Part shown: piece by piece, positions 15,374 through 24,343 of the stretch
Layout of the letters: each line of letters opens with the position of its first letter
Numbering within the stretch: the stretch's first letter is position 1
DNA from: Nodosilinea sp. LEGE 06152
Lineage (GTDB): Bacteria; Cyanobacteriota; Cyanobacteriia; Phormidesmidales; Phormidesmidaceae
Direction of reading: 5' to 3'
DNA length: 51,928 nt
NCBI RefSeq assembly: GCF_015207525.1
Contig: NZ_JADEWR010000001.1
Coordinates: forward strand, 287,784-339,711
The notes under the pieces: model-generated
Told to the model about the DNA's origin: nothing
Seen by the model: the letters and a program-made list of their open reading frames with translations, nothing else
The model's database searches: none
Program-made: the position numbers and the translations under genes

Positions 15374-16321
15374 AACCACCGGCTCCAGGGCGAAGAAATC
15401 TGAGAAAATTTTCTCGCTAACAATGTTGAGGCGGGTTTGTAGGTTGTCGAGAAACTCGTGCAGCCCCTGCTGGGTAATTTCCTCGATGGTGAGGTAGTCG
15501 AGTTCGGAGCGCAGGCGGCCCAGGGCGCGATCGCTACCTGTGCGCCAGGTGCCCGCTGGGGTGCCCGAGATGCAGTGCAGCGATCGCTCGGCCTCCAGCA
15601 AACAAAACTGAATCGATCGCGGAAACTCCCGATTGAGAATCAAAAACTCAGTCACGCCTTTGGGCGTAATCCGGTACTGGCACTTGCGGTACATCTCGTA
15701 GGCGCTGGCCGACTTCAGCAGGGCAATCCACTGTAGGTCATCGAGCGGCGAACCGACATCGGTGACCGAGGGCAGCAAAATGTAGTACTTCACGTCGAGA
15801 ATGCGAGCGGTTTTGTCGGCCCGCTCCAGCAGCCGCCCCAGCTGGCCAAAGTGCCAGCCCTCGGTGTGGGCCATAGTTGCATCCATCACCCCAGCAAACA
15901 AGTGGCTGGCCATTTTGACTTCGGGGAAAAAATTGTGCAGCTCCGACAGCAGGCCCACATCTGCCGCCTCGTTCACCATCAGGTAAAACGAATTCACCTG
16001 CTCCCACATTTCTGAAGAAATCACCTCGCGTACCGATCGCGCATTCTCCCGTGCTGAGCGCAGACAGGAAATAATCGAGTTCGGGTACTCGCGATCGAAG
16101 GTCAAAAACCTCAGAATGTTCTCGGCTGTCGCTTCGTCATAGCGCGCCTGAAACACGGCCTGATCGCCCGTCGTTCTCACCAACGGCTCCCACTGCTGCT
16201 CCATGCCCGGGGGTGCGTCTAGCAGCAGATTCAGGTTGACGTCCACAAAGCGGGCCACATTTTCGGCCCGCTCGACGTAGCGGTTGAGCCAGTAGATAGA
16301 GTCGGCAACGCGGCTGAGCAT
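15371..16321 (-). CDS. Alpha-E domain protein (DUF403)
   Basis: This 316-residue, mostly helical protein begins MLSRVADSIYWLNRYVERAE, the hallmark of the alpha-E superfamily, with RENARSVREVISSEMWEQVN and REFPRSIQFCL further on. Alpha-E proteins are nearly always encoded beside a circularly permuted ATP-grasp enzyme and often a transglutaminase-like protein. The set is predicted from gene neighbourhoods to make or process a peptide or amide bond, without experimental proof known to me. Here the ATP-grasp gene lies directly upstream on the same strand, separated by 151 bases of repeats. The stop codon is supplied by a family B element. Confidence 0.92.
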   Translation of the reverse strand: MLSRVADSIYWLNRYVERAENVARFVDVNLNLLLDAPPGMEQQWEPLVRTTGDQAVFQARYDEATAENILRFLTFDREYPNSIISCLRSARENARSVREVISSEMWEQVNSFYLMVNEAADVGLLSELHNFFPEVKMASHLFAGVMDATMAHTEGWHFGQLGRLLERADKTARILDVKYYILLPSVTDVGSPLDDLQWIALLKSASAYEMYRKCQYRITPKGVTEFLILNREFPRSIQFCLLEAERSLHCISGTPAGTWRTGSDRALGRLRSELDYLTIEEITQQGLHEFLDNLQTRLNIVSEKIFSDFFALEPVV

Positions 16322-16329
16322 AGTGGTAA

Positions 16330-16472
16330 AGGAGTGGATGGGTAGATGGGTGGGAGGGTAGGAGAGTGGATGGGTAGGAGAGTGGATGGGTGGGAGGGTA
16401 AATAAAAAATTGTGAGAGTAGAGATAGTAGTAACTCTTAACTCATCTACCCATCCACCCATCCACCCCCTCT
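16330..16472. repeat. Inverted heptad repeats in the ATP-grasp/alpha-E spacer
   Basis: The left half of the spacer (16330-16400) is GAGTGGATGGGTAGATGGG-like on the + strand. The right half (16441-16470) is the complementary CATCTACCCATCC type. Between them is an AT-rich stretch. The halves could pair into a long imperfect hairpin between two genes that should be co-transcribed, which might uncouple their expression. The effect is inference. Confidence 0.65.
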
Positions 16473-17939
16473 CTATCCTGGAATCGGCAACTGGGCGTTA
16501 GGATCAACCGACTTCACCACCCAGGTGTCTTTGCTGCCGCCGCCCTGGGATGAGTTGACCACCAGCGAGCCGCGTTTGAGGGCAACGCGGGTGAGGCCGC
16601 CGGGGTTGACGTAGATATCTTGCCCGTAGAGGATATAGGGCCGCAGATCGACGTGGCAACCCTCGAAGGTGTCTTCAATCAGGGTGGGCACCCGCGATAG
16701 ACAGAGGGTGGGTTGGGCGATGTATCCCCTGGGGTCGGCACGAATGCGATCGCCAAATTCAGCCCGCTGCTCCTCAGTGGCGTGGGGGCCGACCAGCATG
16801 CCGTAGCCGCCGGAGGCGTTGGTGGCCTTCACCACTAGCTGATCGAGGTTGGCCAGCACGTGGGCCTGCTGGGTCTCGTCTTCGCACAGGTAGGTGGGCA
16901 CGTTGGGGATGATTTGGTCTTCGTCGAGGTAGTAGCGAATCATTTGAGGCACGTAGGCATAGACCAGCTTGTCGTCGGCGACGCCGGTACCCAGAGCATT
17001 GGCGAGCGCCACGCGCCCCGCCCGGTACACCTCCATTAGCCCCGGCACCCCCAGCAGCGAGTCGGGCCGAAAGGCCAGCGGGTCAATAAAGTCGTCATCG
17101 ATGCGGCGATACATCACATCAACCCGCTCCAAACCTTTGGTGGTGCGCATTTTCAGGTAGCCGTCTGAGACCACCAGGTCGCGCCCTTCTACCAGTTCGG
17201 CCCCCATTTGCTGGGCCAAAAACGAGTGCTCAAAGTAGGCGGAGTTGTACATGCCCGGCGTCAGCACCGCTACCCGAGGGTTGATCAGGGTTTCGGGCAC
17301 CAGGTTGAGCAGGGTTTCGAGCAGCTGGCTGGCGTAGTCATCTACCGCCGCAATATCCATGGCGGCAAACAGGTGCGGAAAAGTGTTCTTCATCACCCGC
17401 CGATTCTCGAGCACGTAGGAGACGCCCGATGGGCAGCGCATGTTGTCTTCGAGCACGTACCAGCGCCCGTCTTTGTCGCGCACCAGGTCGGTGCCAGTAA
17501 TGTGGCACCAAATGTTGTTGGGTGGGTTCAGCCCCATGCAGGGTTTCAGAAAGCCCGGTGCCGACTCGACCACGTGGCGCGGGATGACGCCATCTTTGAG
17601 AATTTTTTGGTCGTTGTAAACGTCGTGAATGAAGCAGTTGATCGCATAGATGCGCTGCTTGAGGCCCTTTTCAATCCAGGTCCACTCGTGGCCGGGCACA
17701 ATGCGCGGAATGACATCAAAGGGAAAAATTCGCTCGGTGCCCTGGTCGTCGCTGTAGACGTTGAAGGTGACCCCCAGCTTGAACAACGTGTTTTGCACGG
17801 CCTTCTGCCGCTGCTGTAGCTCCACCAGCGACATAGCGTTAACCCGCCGCACCAGCAGTTCGGCCTCGGGTCGGGGTTGGCCGGAGCTAACAAACAATTC
17901 ATCAAAAAAATCGCCGGGGTCGTAGGCGTCAAATAGCAC
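16473..17939 (-). CDS. Circularly permuted ATP-grasp type 2 protein
   Basis: This 488-residue protein matches the DUF404/DUF407 (CP_ATPgrasp) family. Visible features are YAINCFIHDVYNDQKILKDG, WYVLEDNMRCPSGVSYVLEN (metal- and ATP-binding acidic residues), LVVKATNASGGYGMLVGP (nucleotide loop) and YIAQPTLCLSRVPTL. Such enzymes are expected to join a carboxylate to an amine using ATP; substrates are unknown. It is first in a two-gene unit with the alpha-E gene. The start is GTG 17939 (MLFDAYDPGDFFDEL) with weak ribosome binding. No transglutaminase or proteasome-type peptidase gene lies next to the pair here. Confidence 0.92.
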   Translation of the reverse strand: MLFDAYDPGDFFDELFVSSGQPRPEAELLVRRVNAMSLVELQQRQKAVQNTLFKLGVTFNVYSDDQGTERIFPFDVIPRIVPGHEWTWIEKGLKQRIYAINCFIHDVYNDQKILKDGVIPRHVVESAPGFLKPCMGLNPPNNIWCHITGTDLVRDKDGRWYVLEDNMRCPSGVSYVLENRRVMKNTFPHLFAAMDIAAVDDYASQLLETLLNLVPETLINPRVAVLTPGMYNSAYFEHSFLAQQMGAELVEGRDLVVSDGYLKMRTTKGLERVDVMYRRIDDDFIDPLAFRPDSLLGVPGLMEVYRAGRVALANALGTGVADDKLVYAYVPQMIRYYLDEDQIIPNVPTYLCEDETQQAHVLANLDQLVVKATNASGGYGMLVGPHATEEQRAEFGDRIRADPRGYIAQPTLCLSRVPTLIEDTFEGCHVDLRPYILYGQDIYVNPGGLTRVALKRGSLVVNSSQGGGSKDTWVVKSVDPNAQLPIPG

Positions 17940-18262
17940 CGAGAGTCTCCCAAACTACAGGGCTTGCGGTATCAACGCTATAGCGAGAGCACCGTAGGCT
18001 GATCATTACCGGGGAGAGCCGCTCTAAAGCTGTAGTTTTCGATACAAACTGAGTGCTTCCCCACTCAGGCTTCCTTTTCTGTCACCGTAGCGATTGAGGT
18101 TTGCTCGGCGATCGCACTAAGCCTAGCGTCGCCGGGGCAGACTGTTTTCTGTGGTCAAAAGCTTTGTTTTTCTGTACTAATGCGCTCGTTTTTCAATAGC
18201 TAGTCAAAGTTGATGCAGAAGCGCTACTTGGGCTAGCCCAATCGCTATATTTATGGCGCTAA
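17940..18262. other. Spacer without a recognisable gene
   Basis: This is the upstream region of the ATP-grasp gene and the far downstream region of tal. It is AT-richer than the genes and contains one HIP1-like core near 18109. No open frame with coding character and no RNA gene could be supported. It probably holds the promoter for the ATP-grasp/alpha-E unit, but no convincing -35/-10 pair was found. Confidence 0.5.
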
Positions 18263-18308
18263 AAATATCGGGTTTTAAGGTTGCAAGCCACCCTCAAACC
18301 CGATATTT
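18263..18308 (-). terminator. Intrinsic terminator of tal
   Basis: AAATATCGGGTTT (18263-18275) and AAACCCGATATTT (18296-18308) form a perfect 13-bp stem with a 20-base loop. Read on the minus strand, the stem ends in ATATTTTTAG, giving a U-run, about 90 bases after the tal stop. Confidence 0.75.
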
Positions 18309-18396
18309 AAACCAAATCTAAATTTTAGAAATGAAGTCTTGCCGGTGGGAAAACTCCAGATCCTAAGCTGGACTTGGTGTAAAACCTAAAACTTAC

Positions 18397-19578
18397 CTAC
18401 CTAGCCACTTCAAAGGCCGGACCCAGCCCGGCAACAATTTCCGAAGAGGAAAGTTTGCCGTCGTGGTCAAGGTCAAGGGCATCAAACGCGGCGTCGGTAC
18501 CCAGCCATTCTTCCCGAGTAATAAACCCGTCACCATCGAGGTCGTAGGCTTTGAACAGGTCAAACTGGTCATCGGTCTTGGAGGCCGCGCCCTCGCTCTC
18601 GGTTAGCTGGGTCAGACGAGTGGCAAGCAGGTTTTCCAGGGTTTCGAGGGCCTTGCTGAAGCCTTTAATGCCTTCGTCGAGCTTTTCTGTGGCCATGCGA
18701 TCGCTTTCATGCATCGAGCGGAAGGTGGCTTCATCAATTGTCAGCTTCTCAATGTCTAGGGACTCAGCTTTAGAGGGGTCGAGTTTGCGAGGCAGTTCGC
18801 CCTCGGTGCTGTCAAGCTGAGCCAGCAGCTTAGGGGAAATAGTCAGCAAATCACAGCCGGCCAGCTCGGTGATTTCGCCCAAGTTGCGGAAGCTGGCCCC
18901 CATCACCTCAGTTTTGTAGCCAAACTTTTTGTAGTAGTTGTAGATCTCTGTTACTGACATGACGCCGGGGTCTTCGGGGGCGGGGTACTCCTCGCGGCCG
19001 GTGTCTTTTTTGTACCAGTCGAGAATACGCCCCACGAAGGGAGAGATCAGGGTAGTGCCCGCCTCGGCACAGGCGATCGCCTGATGAATGCCGAACAGCA
19101 GCGTCAGGTTGCAGTGAATGCCCTCTTTTTCAAGAATTTCGGCGGCCTTAATGCCCTCCCAGGTAGAGGCAATTTTGATCAGTACGCGATCGGGCGTAAT
19201 GCCCAGCTTGTCGTACTGCGCGATGATGTCGCGGGCGGTGGCAACGGTCGCCTCGGTGTCGTAGCTGAGGCGGGCATCAACTTCGGTAGAGACGCGGCCA
19301 GGGATAATGCTGAGAATCTTGTGGCCAAAGGCTACCGCCAGATTTTTAAAGGCCAGGTTGGCGATGTCTTTGTCAGAGGCCCCTGCCCCCAAATCAGCCT
19401 TGGCCTTCAGGAGGGTGTCATCGACAATGGCTTGATACTCAGGCATCTGCGCCGCCGCCGTAATTAGTGAAGGGTTGGTGGTGGCGTCGCGGGGGGTAAA
19501 TTGCTCAATAGCTTGAATGTCTCCGGTGTCGGCGACAACAACGGTCATTTGCCGAAGCTGCTCTAAGAGGCTGGCCAT
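18397..19578 (-). CDS. tal: Transaldolase with C-terminal EF-hand pair
   Basis: This 393-residue enzyme transfers a dihydroxyacetone unit between sugar phosphates (pentose phosphate pathway). Family features are [12 protein letters not shown], the Schiff-base lysine in [16 protein letters not shown], and [17 protein letters not shown]. The last 50 or so residues carry two calcium-binding EF-hand loops, [12 protein letters not shown] and [12 protein letters not shown], an extension known from cyanobacterial transaldolases, which suggests calcium-linked control. ATG 19578 is chosen because CAGGAGAAACCC precedes it ([11 protein letters not shown]). A longer reading at 19605 has no such site. Confidence 0.95.
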   Translation of the reverse strand: MASLLEQLRQMTVVVADTGDIQAIEQFTPRDATTNPSLITAAAQMPEYQAIVDDTLLKAKADLGAGASDKDIANLAFKNLAVAFGHKILSIIPGRVSTEVDARLSYDTEATVATARDIIAQYDKLGITPDRVLIKIASTWEGIKAAEILEKEGIHCNLTLLFGIHQAIACAEAGTTLISPFVGRILDWYKKDTGREEYPAPEDPGVMSVTEIYNYYKKFGYKTEVMGASFRNLGEITELAGCDLLTISPKLLAQLDSTEGELPRKLDPSKAESLDIEKLTIDEATFRSMHESDRMATEKLDEGIKGFSKALETLENLLATRLTQLTESEGAASKTDDQFDLFKAYDLDGDGFITREEWLGTDAAFDALDLDHDGKLSSSEIVAGLGPAFEVAR

Positions 19579-19899
19579 GGGTTTCTCCTGGAAATCGGGG
19601 AGCAAGGGGACTTCTTCTGTTGCTCACATTGTAAACAGGGGATCTGAGGGCATCATTAACCCTTAATTAAAGCTACCAAGCCGTTACGAAACATTGTGTA
19701 CGCACCAAACATGCCCCAAATCGTAACGGTTTCTTAAGGGTTTCGCCCCCGGCTTCGGCGGGTTGAGGGGGTTCCCAAACCGCAGCCCCCAGCCCCCAGT
19801 CCAATTTTTTTTTGTGCTTGAGAGAAATTAATTGGCTGCCCCAACTTGGCCAAAGCTTGGCATGATGGGGAGGATTTAACCGCACCTGCCTACTGCCCT

Positions 19900-21300
19900 A
19901 TGCTGACCTCCGTTTGGCAACAGCTCACCCTGTCGACCTTAGCCCTGGAGCAATGGCGCGAGGCCAGCGTCTTGCACCGGCTGCTGGCCCCGCTGCGGCG
20001 GTGGCGGCAGGGCAGCTGGCTGCTGCGCTGGGGCGACTGGATTGGTTTGGCCATTGTGGTGGTGCTGTTTGCCCTGGCCCCCTACGTTTCAACCACGCTG
20101 ATTGGGGTGCTGCTGCTGGCGGCGGCGGCCCTGTGGGCGCTGCTAACCCTCACCGACGAGGCTGGGGCGGGCCTGTCGCCAGTGCACCTGTCGGTAGCAG
20201 TCTATTGGGGAGTGATGGTGCTGGCCACGGCCCTTTCGCCTGTGCGGGGGGCGGCAGTCAGCGGGTTGATCAAACTAACGCTGAATATCCTGCTGTTTTT
20301 ACTGATTGCGCGGGTGGCGCGACAGCCCAGAGCCAGGGGCTTGCTAATTTTGGCCTATATCTTAACTACCCTACCGGTGGCGATCTACGGGTTGCGACAG
20401 TATTTCTTTGGGGCGACGGCTCTGGCTACCTGGGTGGACGCCAACTCGGCAGTGGCCGACGTAACGCGGGTGTACAGCTTTTTGGGCAACCCCAACCTGC
20501 TGGCGGGCTACCTGATTCCAGGGGTGATGCTGAGCGCGGCGGCGGTGTTTGCCTGGCCCCGCTGGGTGCCCAAAGGCTTGGCCCTGCTGGCGACCCTGCT
20601 CAATACCCTCTGCCTAATTTTGACCCTTAGCCGGGGCGGCTGGATCGGCTTCTTGATCGCCGGGTTTGTGCTAATGATCCTGCTGGTACAGTACTGGAGC
20701 ATTTGGTTTACACCTTTCTGGAAGCGCTGGGCGCTGCCGCTGCTGTTGGGTGGGGCGGTGGCCGTGGTGGTGCTGGGGGTAATCTCGGTCAGCTCACTGC
20801 GGGCGCGGGTGCTGAGCATGTTTGTGGGCCGGGCCGACAGCAGCAACAACTTTCGCATGAATGTGTGGGCGGCGGTGATAGATATGATTCGCGCTCGCCC
20901 GATTCTGGGTATTGGCCCTGGCAATGATGCCTTTAATGCCGTGTATCCTCTCTTTCAGCGGCCTCGCTACACGGCCTTGAGCGCTTACTCGGTGTTTTTA
21001 GAGGTGCTGGTAGAAGGCGGTATTGTGGGGTTGCTGGCCTTTTTGTGGCTGCTGCTGCTGATCTTTCATCAGGGCTGGGTGCAGCTTCAGCGGCTGCGCG
21101 ACACCCAAGATCAGCAGGGCTACTGGCTGATGGGGGCGATCGCATCGATTACCGGCATTCTCGGCCAGGGCATTGCCGACACGGTGATGTATCGGCCCCA
21201 GATCAGTACGCTGTGGTGGATGGCGATCGCGATCGTGGCCAGCTACTACCCGGCCCAGCAGATCTTAGGCAAGCGTTCCTTCAAACTGCGGCAGGAATGA
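19900..21300 (+). CDS. ictB: IctB-like polytopic membrane protein (O-antigen ligase fold)
   Basis: This 466-residue protein has about ten to twelve hydrophobic segments and a large loop carrying the Wzy_C/O-antigen ligase signature region (RMNVWAAVIDMIRARPILGI, then GPGNDAFNAVYPLFQ). Cyanobacterial members were named IctB, a putative inorganic carbon transporter, but the ligase-like domain leaves the true activity open. Other traits are YSFLGNPNLLAGYLIPG and LTLSRGGWIGF, typical of IctB. The start is ATG 19900 (MLTSVWQQLTLST). The 294-base upstream spacer holds a 9-bp inverted pair (CCGTTACGA/TCGTAACGG) near 19680-19735 and a T9 run near 19810. Confidence 0.85.
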   Translation: MLTSVWQQLTLSTLALEQWREASVLHRLLAPLRRWRQGSWLLRWGDWIGLAIVVVLFALAPYVSTTLIGVLLLAAAALWALLTLTDEAGAGLSPVHLSVAVYWGVMVLATALSPVRGAAVSGLIKLTLNILLFLLIARVARQPRARGLLILAYILTTLPVAIYGLRQYFFGATALATWVDANSAVADVTRVYSFLGNPNLLAGYLIPGVMLSAAAVFAWPRWVPKGLALLATLLNTLCLILTLSRGGWIGFLIAGFVLMILLVQYWSIWFTPFWKRWALPLLLGGAVAVVVLGVISVSSLRARVLSMFVGRADSSNNFRMNVWAAVIDMIRARPILGIGPGNDAFNAVYPLFQRPRYTALSAYSVFLEVLVEGGIVGLLAFLWLLLLIFHQGWVQLQRLRDTQDQQGYWLMGAIASITGILGQGIADTVMYRPQISTLWWMAIAIVASYYPAQQILGKRSFKLRQE

Positions 21301-21311
21301 CGCGATAGCCA

Positions 21312-21337
21312 GTTCCCTTCGACTCCGCTCAGGGAAC
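21312..21337. repeat. Interspersed palindromic repeat, single copy
   Basis: Positions 21312-21337 are the reverse complement of the unit at 147-204 (core CCCTTCGACTCCGCTCAGGG) with GTT/AAC added at the ends. The copy starts 12 bases after the IctB-like stop and can fold, so it may act as a weak terminator or RNA-stabilising hairpin. Confidence 0.65.
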
Positions 21338-21417
21338 GGTTATTTCAATCTGCTTAGGAATAGCTATTTTGATACTAGGCTGTAGCAGCCAATTAGGCTG
21401 AAGCTTGGGCAGTAAGC

Positions 21418-21735
21418 TTAGTCATCTCCCTGGGTGCCGTCCCAGGTAGCGTGGGGCATGAGCTTGACTTTGCCCTTGAACGGCAGGGTTTGACCAGTGA
21501 CCAAGGTGCCGCCGTTGAGGGCGAGGTGAGCCTTGAGGCGTTTTTTGGCCTCGGCGATAGAGGCTACCCGCAGGTTGAGAATATAGAGATAGGGCGATGG
21601 GCTTTGATCGAGGTCGGTAGCGCTTTCCCAAATGCGCAGCCGAATGCCGTCGGTGTCGTTGATGATTTTATAAAACAATAAATGATCGACGGCTGGGGCA
21701 TAGTGGCTAAAACTAGCGGAAAACGGAGTGTGCAT
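21418..21735 (-). CDS. Hypothetical protein
   Basis: This protein of about 105 residues (MHTPFSASFSHYAPAVDHLL...) has a plausible mixed alpha/beta pattern, with FYKIINDTDGIRLRIWESAT and YLYILNLRVASIAEAKKRLK. I do not recognise a family. No signal peptide, membrane segment or metal motif is visible. ATG 21735 is one start; TTG 21771 would add MFGRSFAFGVWD and cannot be excluded. It is preceded by a long non-coding stretch and transcribed in the same direction as the SRPBCC gene upstream. Confidence 0.6.
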   Translation of the reverse strand: MHTPFSASFSHYAPAVDHLLFYKIINDTDGIRLRIWESATDLDQSPSPYLYILNLRVASIAEAKKRLKAHLALNGGTLVTGQTLPFKGKVKLMPHATWDGTQGDD

Positions 21736-21771
21736 GTCCCAAACACCAAAAGCAAACGACCGACCGAACAA

Positions 21772-22087
21772 CCTATGCCATCAGCACCTTCCTTGAGATT
21801 ACCCAGGTGAAGGTATAGAAACTATGAGTCCTTTATGATTTCCTTACATTCGCGGTCGGAATGTTTGGCCAGTAAAGGGTGGGAGAGCACCGCAAACCGA
21901 GCGGGGATCAAGAGACACCCGGTAGAGGGCATCCCTTAATCGTTATTCTATGAGTATCTACAGCGTCCGGAAAGGCCCATGAACTGAACCTTTGATTGCT
22001 GTACTTCTCTTTAGTATCCGGTAAAGCGCAATTCTGTCTGCGGTTTTTCGGCTAAACCCCGTAAAAATGCCTAAAAATTCATGTTCC
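21772..22087. other. 316-bp non-coding spacer, possible RNA or leader
   Basis: No open frame here looks coding. The stretch 21875-21945 (GGGTGGGAGAGCACCGCAAA, then GAGCGGGGATCAAGAGACAC) is GC-rich and unlike the repeats elsewhere in the window, while the flanks are AT-rich. It could be a structured small RNA or the leader of the downstream minus-strand gene. I could not match it to RNase P RNA, tmRNA, SRP RNA or a riboswitch by motif. Confidence 0.35.
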
Positions 22088-22666
22088 CTAAAGATTAGGC
22101 GAAGCGGCCCGCCGCTCCATTTCTGCTCGCAGGGCTTTCATAGTGTCGACCAGCCCGGCCTCAAATAGGTTGTAGAACAGCGCTTTGAAGGGGCCGACAT
22201 CGGCCTCGGCCCGCACCTGCTGCGATAGCAGGCACAGCAGGCCACGTCCCAGGGACGGGGGGGCGGCATCAATGCGCCAGTGGCCGTACATGTATTCGAG
22301 ATTGCCTTCCAGCAGACGAAAGCTAATCTGCTGCCCGTCTAGCTCCAGGTTTTCGGTTAGCACCTTAGATTCCATCGTGGTGAGCATGATGCGCCGTCGA
22401 TCGATCTGTTCGACAATGGTGCGATCGCCCTCTGTCTCAACCACCCGGCTTTTGACCACCGTCGGCAAGAATGTCTCAAAGCTGCTGTAGTCGGTTAGCA
22501 CAGCCCAGGCGGCAGCATGGGAAACCGTGGTCGCAACCATCAGGCCATACTGACCCTGGCCCCCCTTGACCACGACATCGCGCTTGGCCAGGGCTGCCCA
22601 ATCAGCATCGGTTAGCTTGGCCAGATAGGCCTCAGCCGGCTGAACCTGACGGGATAAACGCGACAT
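22088..22666 (-). CDS. SRPBCC (START-like) domain protein
   Basis: This 192-residue protein has the polyketide-cyclase/START-like pattern: VATTVSHAAAWAVLTDYSSF, then FLPTVVKSRVVETEGDRTIV, and a long C-terminal helix (KALFYNLFEAGLVDTMKALR). These helix-grip folds bind hydrophobic ligands; cyanobacterial members remain mostly uncharacterised. It starts at ATG 22666, divergent from the HugZ-like gene with a 93-base shared upstream region. The ligand is unknown. Confidence 0.8.
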   Translation of the reverse strand: MSRLSRQVQPAEAYLAKLTDADWAALAKRDVVVKGGQGQYGLMVATTVSHAAAWAVLTDYSSFETFLPTVVKSRVVETEGDRTIVEQIDRRRIMLTTMESKVLTENLELDGQQISFRLLEGNLEYMYGHWRIDAAPPSLGRGLLCLLSQQVRAEADVGPFKALFYNLFEAGLVDTMKALRAEMERRAASPNL

Positions 22667-22759
22667 AATACCTGAGAACCAGACTTCAAATACTGTAGCG
22701 CAACCCGCTCCGGCAGCTACAGTATTCTCGGTTGTATTTGCAGCGGGTCCGCCATCGCC

Positions 22760-23275
22760 ATGCCCAGTTTTGATTCAGTTTTAGCGGCTTACCAGGAGCT
22801 ACCCACCCGAGTGCACAGCCTGATGCTGAGCACCGTCAACGGTGAGGGCGCACCCCAGGCCAGCTATGCCCCCTACGTTATGGATGACGACTATCGGCTT
22901 TATATCTTCACCAGCGGCCTGTCGGCCCATACCCAAAACCTGCAAAATACTGGTTTGGCCGGCGTTTTACTCATCGAAGACGAGGCCGAGGCGGGTCAGG
23001 TTTTTGCTCGCCAGCGCATTACCTACGACTGCCGGGCTCAGCTGCTGCCCCGGGGCACCGCCGACTGGGAGACTGTAGCCGATCGCTTTGAGCAGCGCTT
23101 TGGGGAGATCATTGCCATGCTGCGATCGCTGGAGGATTTCCAAATTTTTTGCCTTAGCCCCCAAAGTGGGCGCTTTGTGATGGGGTTTGGGGCCGCCTAC
23201 GCCGTCGATGCTCAAAACCTGAGCCAGCTGGTTGGCCCGCCCCAAACGGGGCCGGATAACTCGTCTGGCCAGTGA
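22760..23275 (+). CDS. HugZ-like / pyridoxamine 5'-phosphate oxidase-fold protein
   Basis: This 171-residue protein has a split-barrel FMN-binding type fold: SLMLSTVNGEGAPQASYAPY, then DYRLYIFTSGLSAHTQNLQN, and a C-terminal SGRFVMGFGAAYAVDAQNL typical of HugZ-type heme-utilisation proteins. A role in heme handling or degradation is possible, but the heme-binding histidine of true HugZ proteins cannot be confirmed. ATG 22760 has no strong ribosome binding site. It converges with the EamA transporter gene. Confidence 0.82.
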   Translation: MPSFDSVLAAYQELPTRVHSLMLSTVNGEGAPQASYAPYVMDDDYRLYIFTSGLSAHTQNLQNTGLAGVLLIEDEAEAGQVFARQRITYDCRAQLLPRGTADWETVADRFEQRFGEIIAMLRSLEDFQIFCLSPQSGRFVMGFGAAYAVDAQNLSQLVGPPQTGPDNSSGQ

Positions 23276-23283
23276 CAAGAGGG

Positions 23284-24165
23284 CTAGCCGTTGACCAGAA
23301 CGGCAATGCCTGCCAGGGCCACCGCCGCCCCGGCTACCGCCCGTAGACTGACGCGATCGCCTAGGGTAGCGGCCAGCGGCAGCACAAACAGCGGGCTGGT
23401 GGAGGTCAGCGCCTGGGCTACACCAGCCGCCGTATACTTGAGGGCCATCTGCTGAAGATAAATGGCCATATAGGTGCCCAGCACCGCAGCCAGGGTCACT
23501 CCTGCCAGTAGGCGGGGCGATCGCAGCGGCCGCAGTGCCCCTACCACTGGCCCTTGGTAGCGCAAAATACCCAGAATGATCACGCAGCCCCCGGCCAGCC
23601 GCAGCAGCGAACTCCACAGCGGGGCGACGGCTGTATCGGCCAGCACCGCCCGCGACATCACGGCCCCTGTGGCCTGACCGAGAGCGGCCAGTACGCCGTA
23701 AACAACGCCCTGATAGTCAGCCCTACCGGGGATAGCACCGCCGGGTACCCGCTCGGCAATCACCCACACCACCCCTGCCAGGGTGAGGCCGATCCCCATC
23801 CAGGACCGGGCACTCAGCTCCTCCTGCAAAAACACCAGCGCCATCAGGGCGGCGATGGGCGGAGCTAGGGTTTCGAGCAGCAGGGCCCGCCGGGGGCCAA
23901 GCCGATTGATGGCGGCAAAGTAGGCCGTGTCGCCCAGGCCAATACCAACTACGCCGCTGAGGGCCAACCAGCCGATCGCCTGTCGGGTTAGGCCAGCGGT
24001 GCTCTGCCCCAGCAGCAGCAGGGTAAGGGCCAGCAACATCAGGGCGATCGCCCCCTTAGCCAGGTTGAGCACCAGGGGTGACAGCGCCTTGCCCAACCGC
24101 CCAAACATCACCGTGGCCACCGCCCATAGACAGGCCGCCATGAGGGCCGCTAGTTCACCGCGCAT
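23284..24165 (-). CDS. EamA/DMT family transporter
   Basis: This 293-residue inner-membrane protein has ten hydrophobic helices and the internal repeat of EamA (DUF6) drug/metabolite transporters. The first half begins MRGELAALMAACLWAVATVM and includes GLGDTAYFAAINRLGPRRAL. The second half includes GVLAALGQATGAVMSRAVLA and a PLFVLPLAATLGDRVSLRAV motif. It exports or imports an unknown small metabolite. Its stop lies 8 bases from the stop of the converging HugZ-like gene. ATG 24165 is supported by the repeat structure. Confidence 0.9.
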   Translation of the reverse strand: MRGELAALMAACLWAVATVMFGRLGKALSPLVLNLAKGAIALMLLALTLLLLGQSTAGLTRQAIGWLALSGVVGIGLGDTAYFAAINRLGPRRALLLETLAPPIAALMALVFLQEELSARSWMGIGLTLAGVVWVIAERVPGGAIPGRADYQGVVYGVLAALGQATGAVMSRAVLADTAVAPLWSSLLRLAGGCVIILGILRYQGPVVGALRPLRSPRLLAGVTLAAVLGTYMAIYLQQMALKYTAAGVAQALTSTSPLFVLPLAATLGDRVSLRAVAGAAVALAGIAVLVNG

Positions 24166-24343
24166 AGGCTCTTGGGTCAGCGTTTGCCAACATCCTGCAA
24201 AACGTCTTGCAAAACTTAAGTACTGTCACCATAGCGGAATGCAACAGAATCTTTACACTTCTGGTCGGGGATTGTGCTGATTGACCGCCCGGCTGCCGTA
24301 GAGAGAACCAAGACAGTCAGACCAATCCTAGGAAATTTGAGTT

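Noticed and set aside
17208..17819. 203-codon + strand frame
   Set aside because: It is antisense to the ATP-grasp gene, which has a strong family match.
21772..22087. Match to RNase P RNA, tmRNA, SRP RNA or a known riboswitch
   Set aside because: The hallmark motifs of those RNAs could not be found by eye, so only a generic spacer entry is given.
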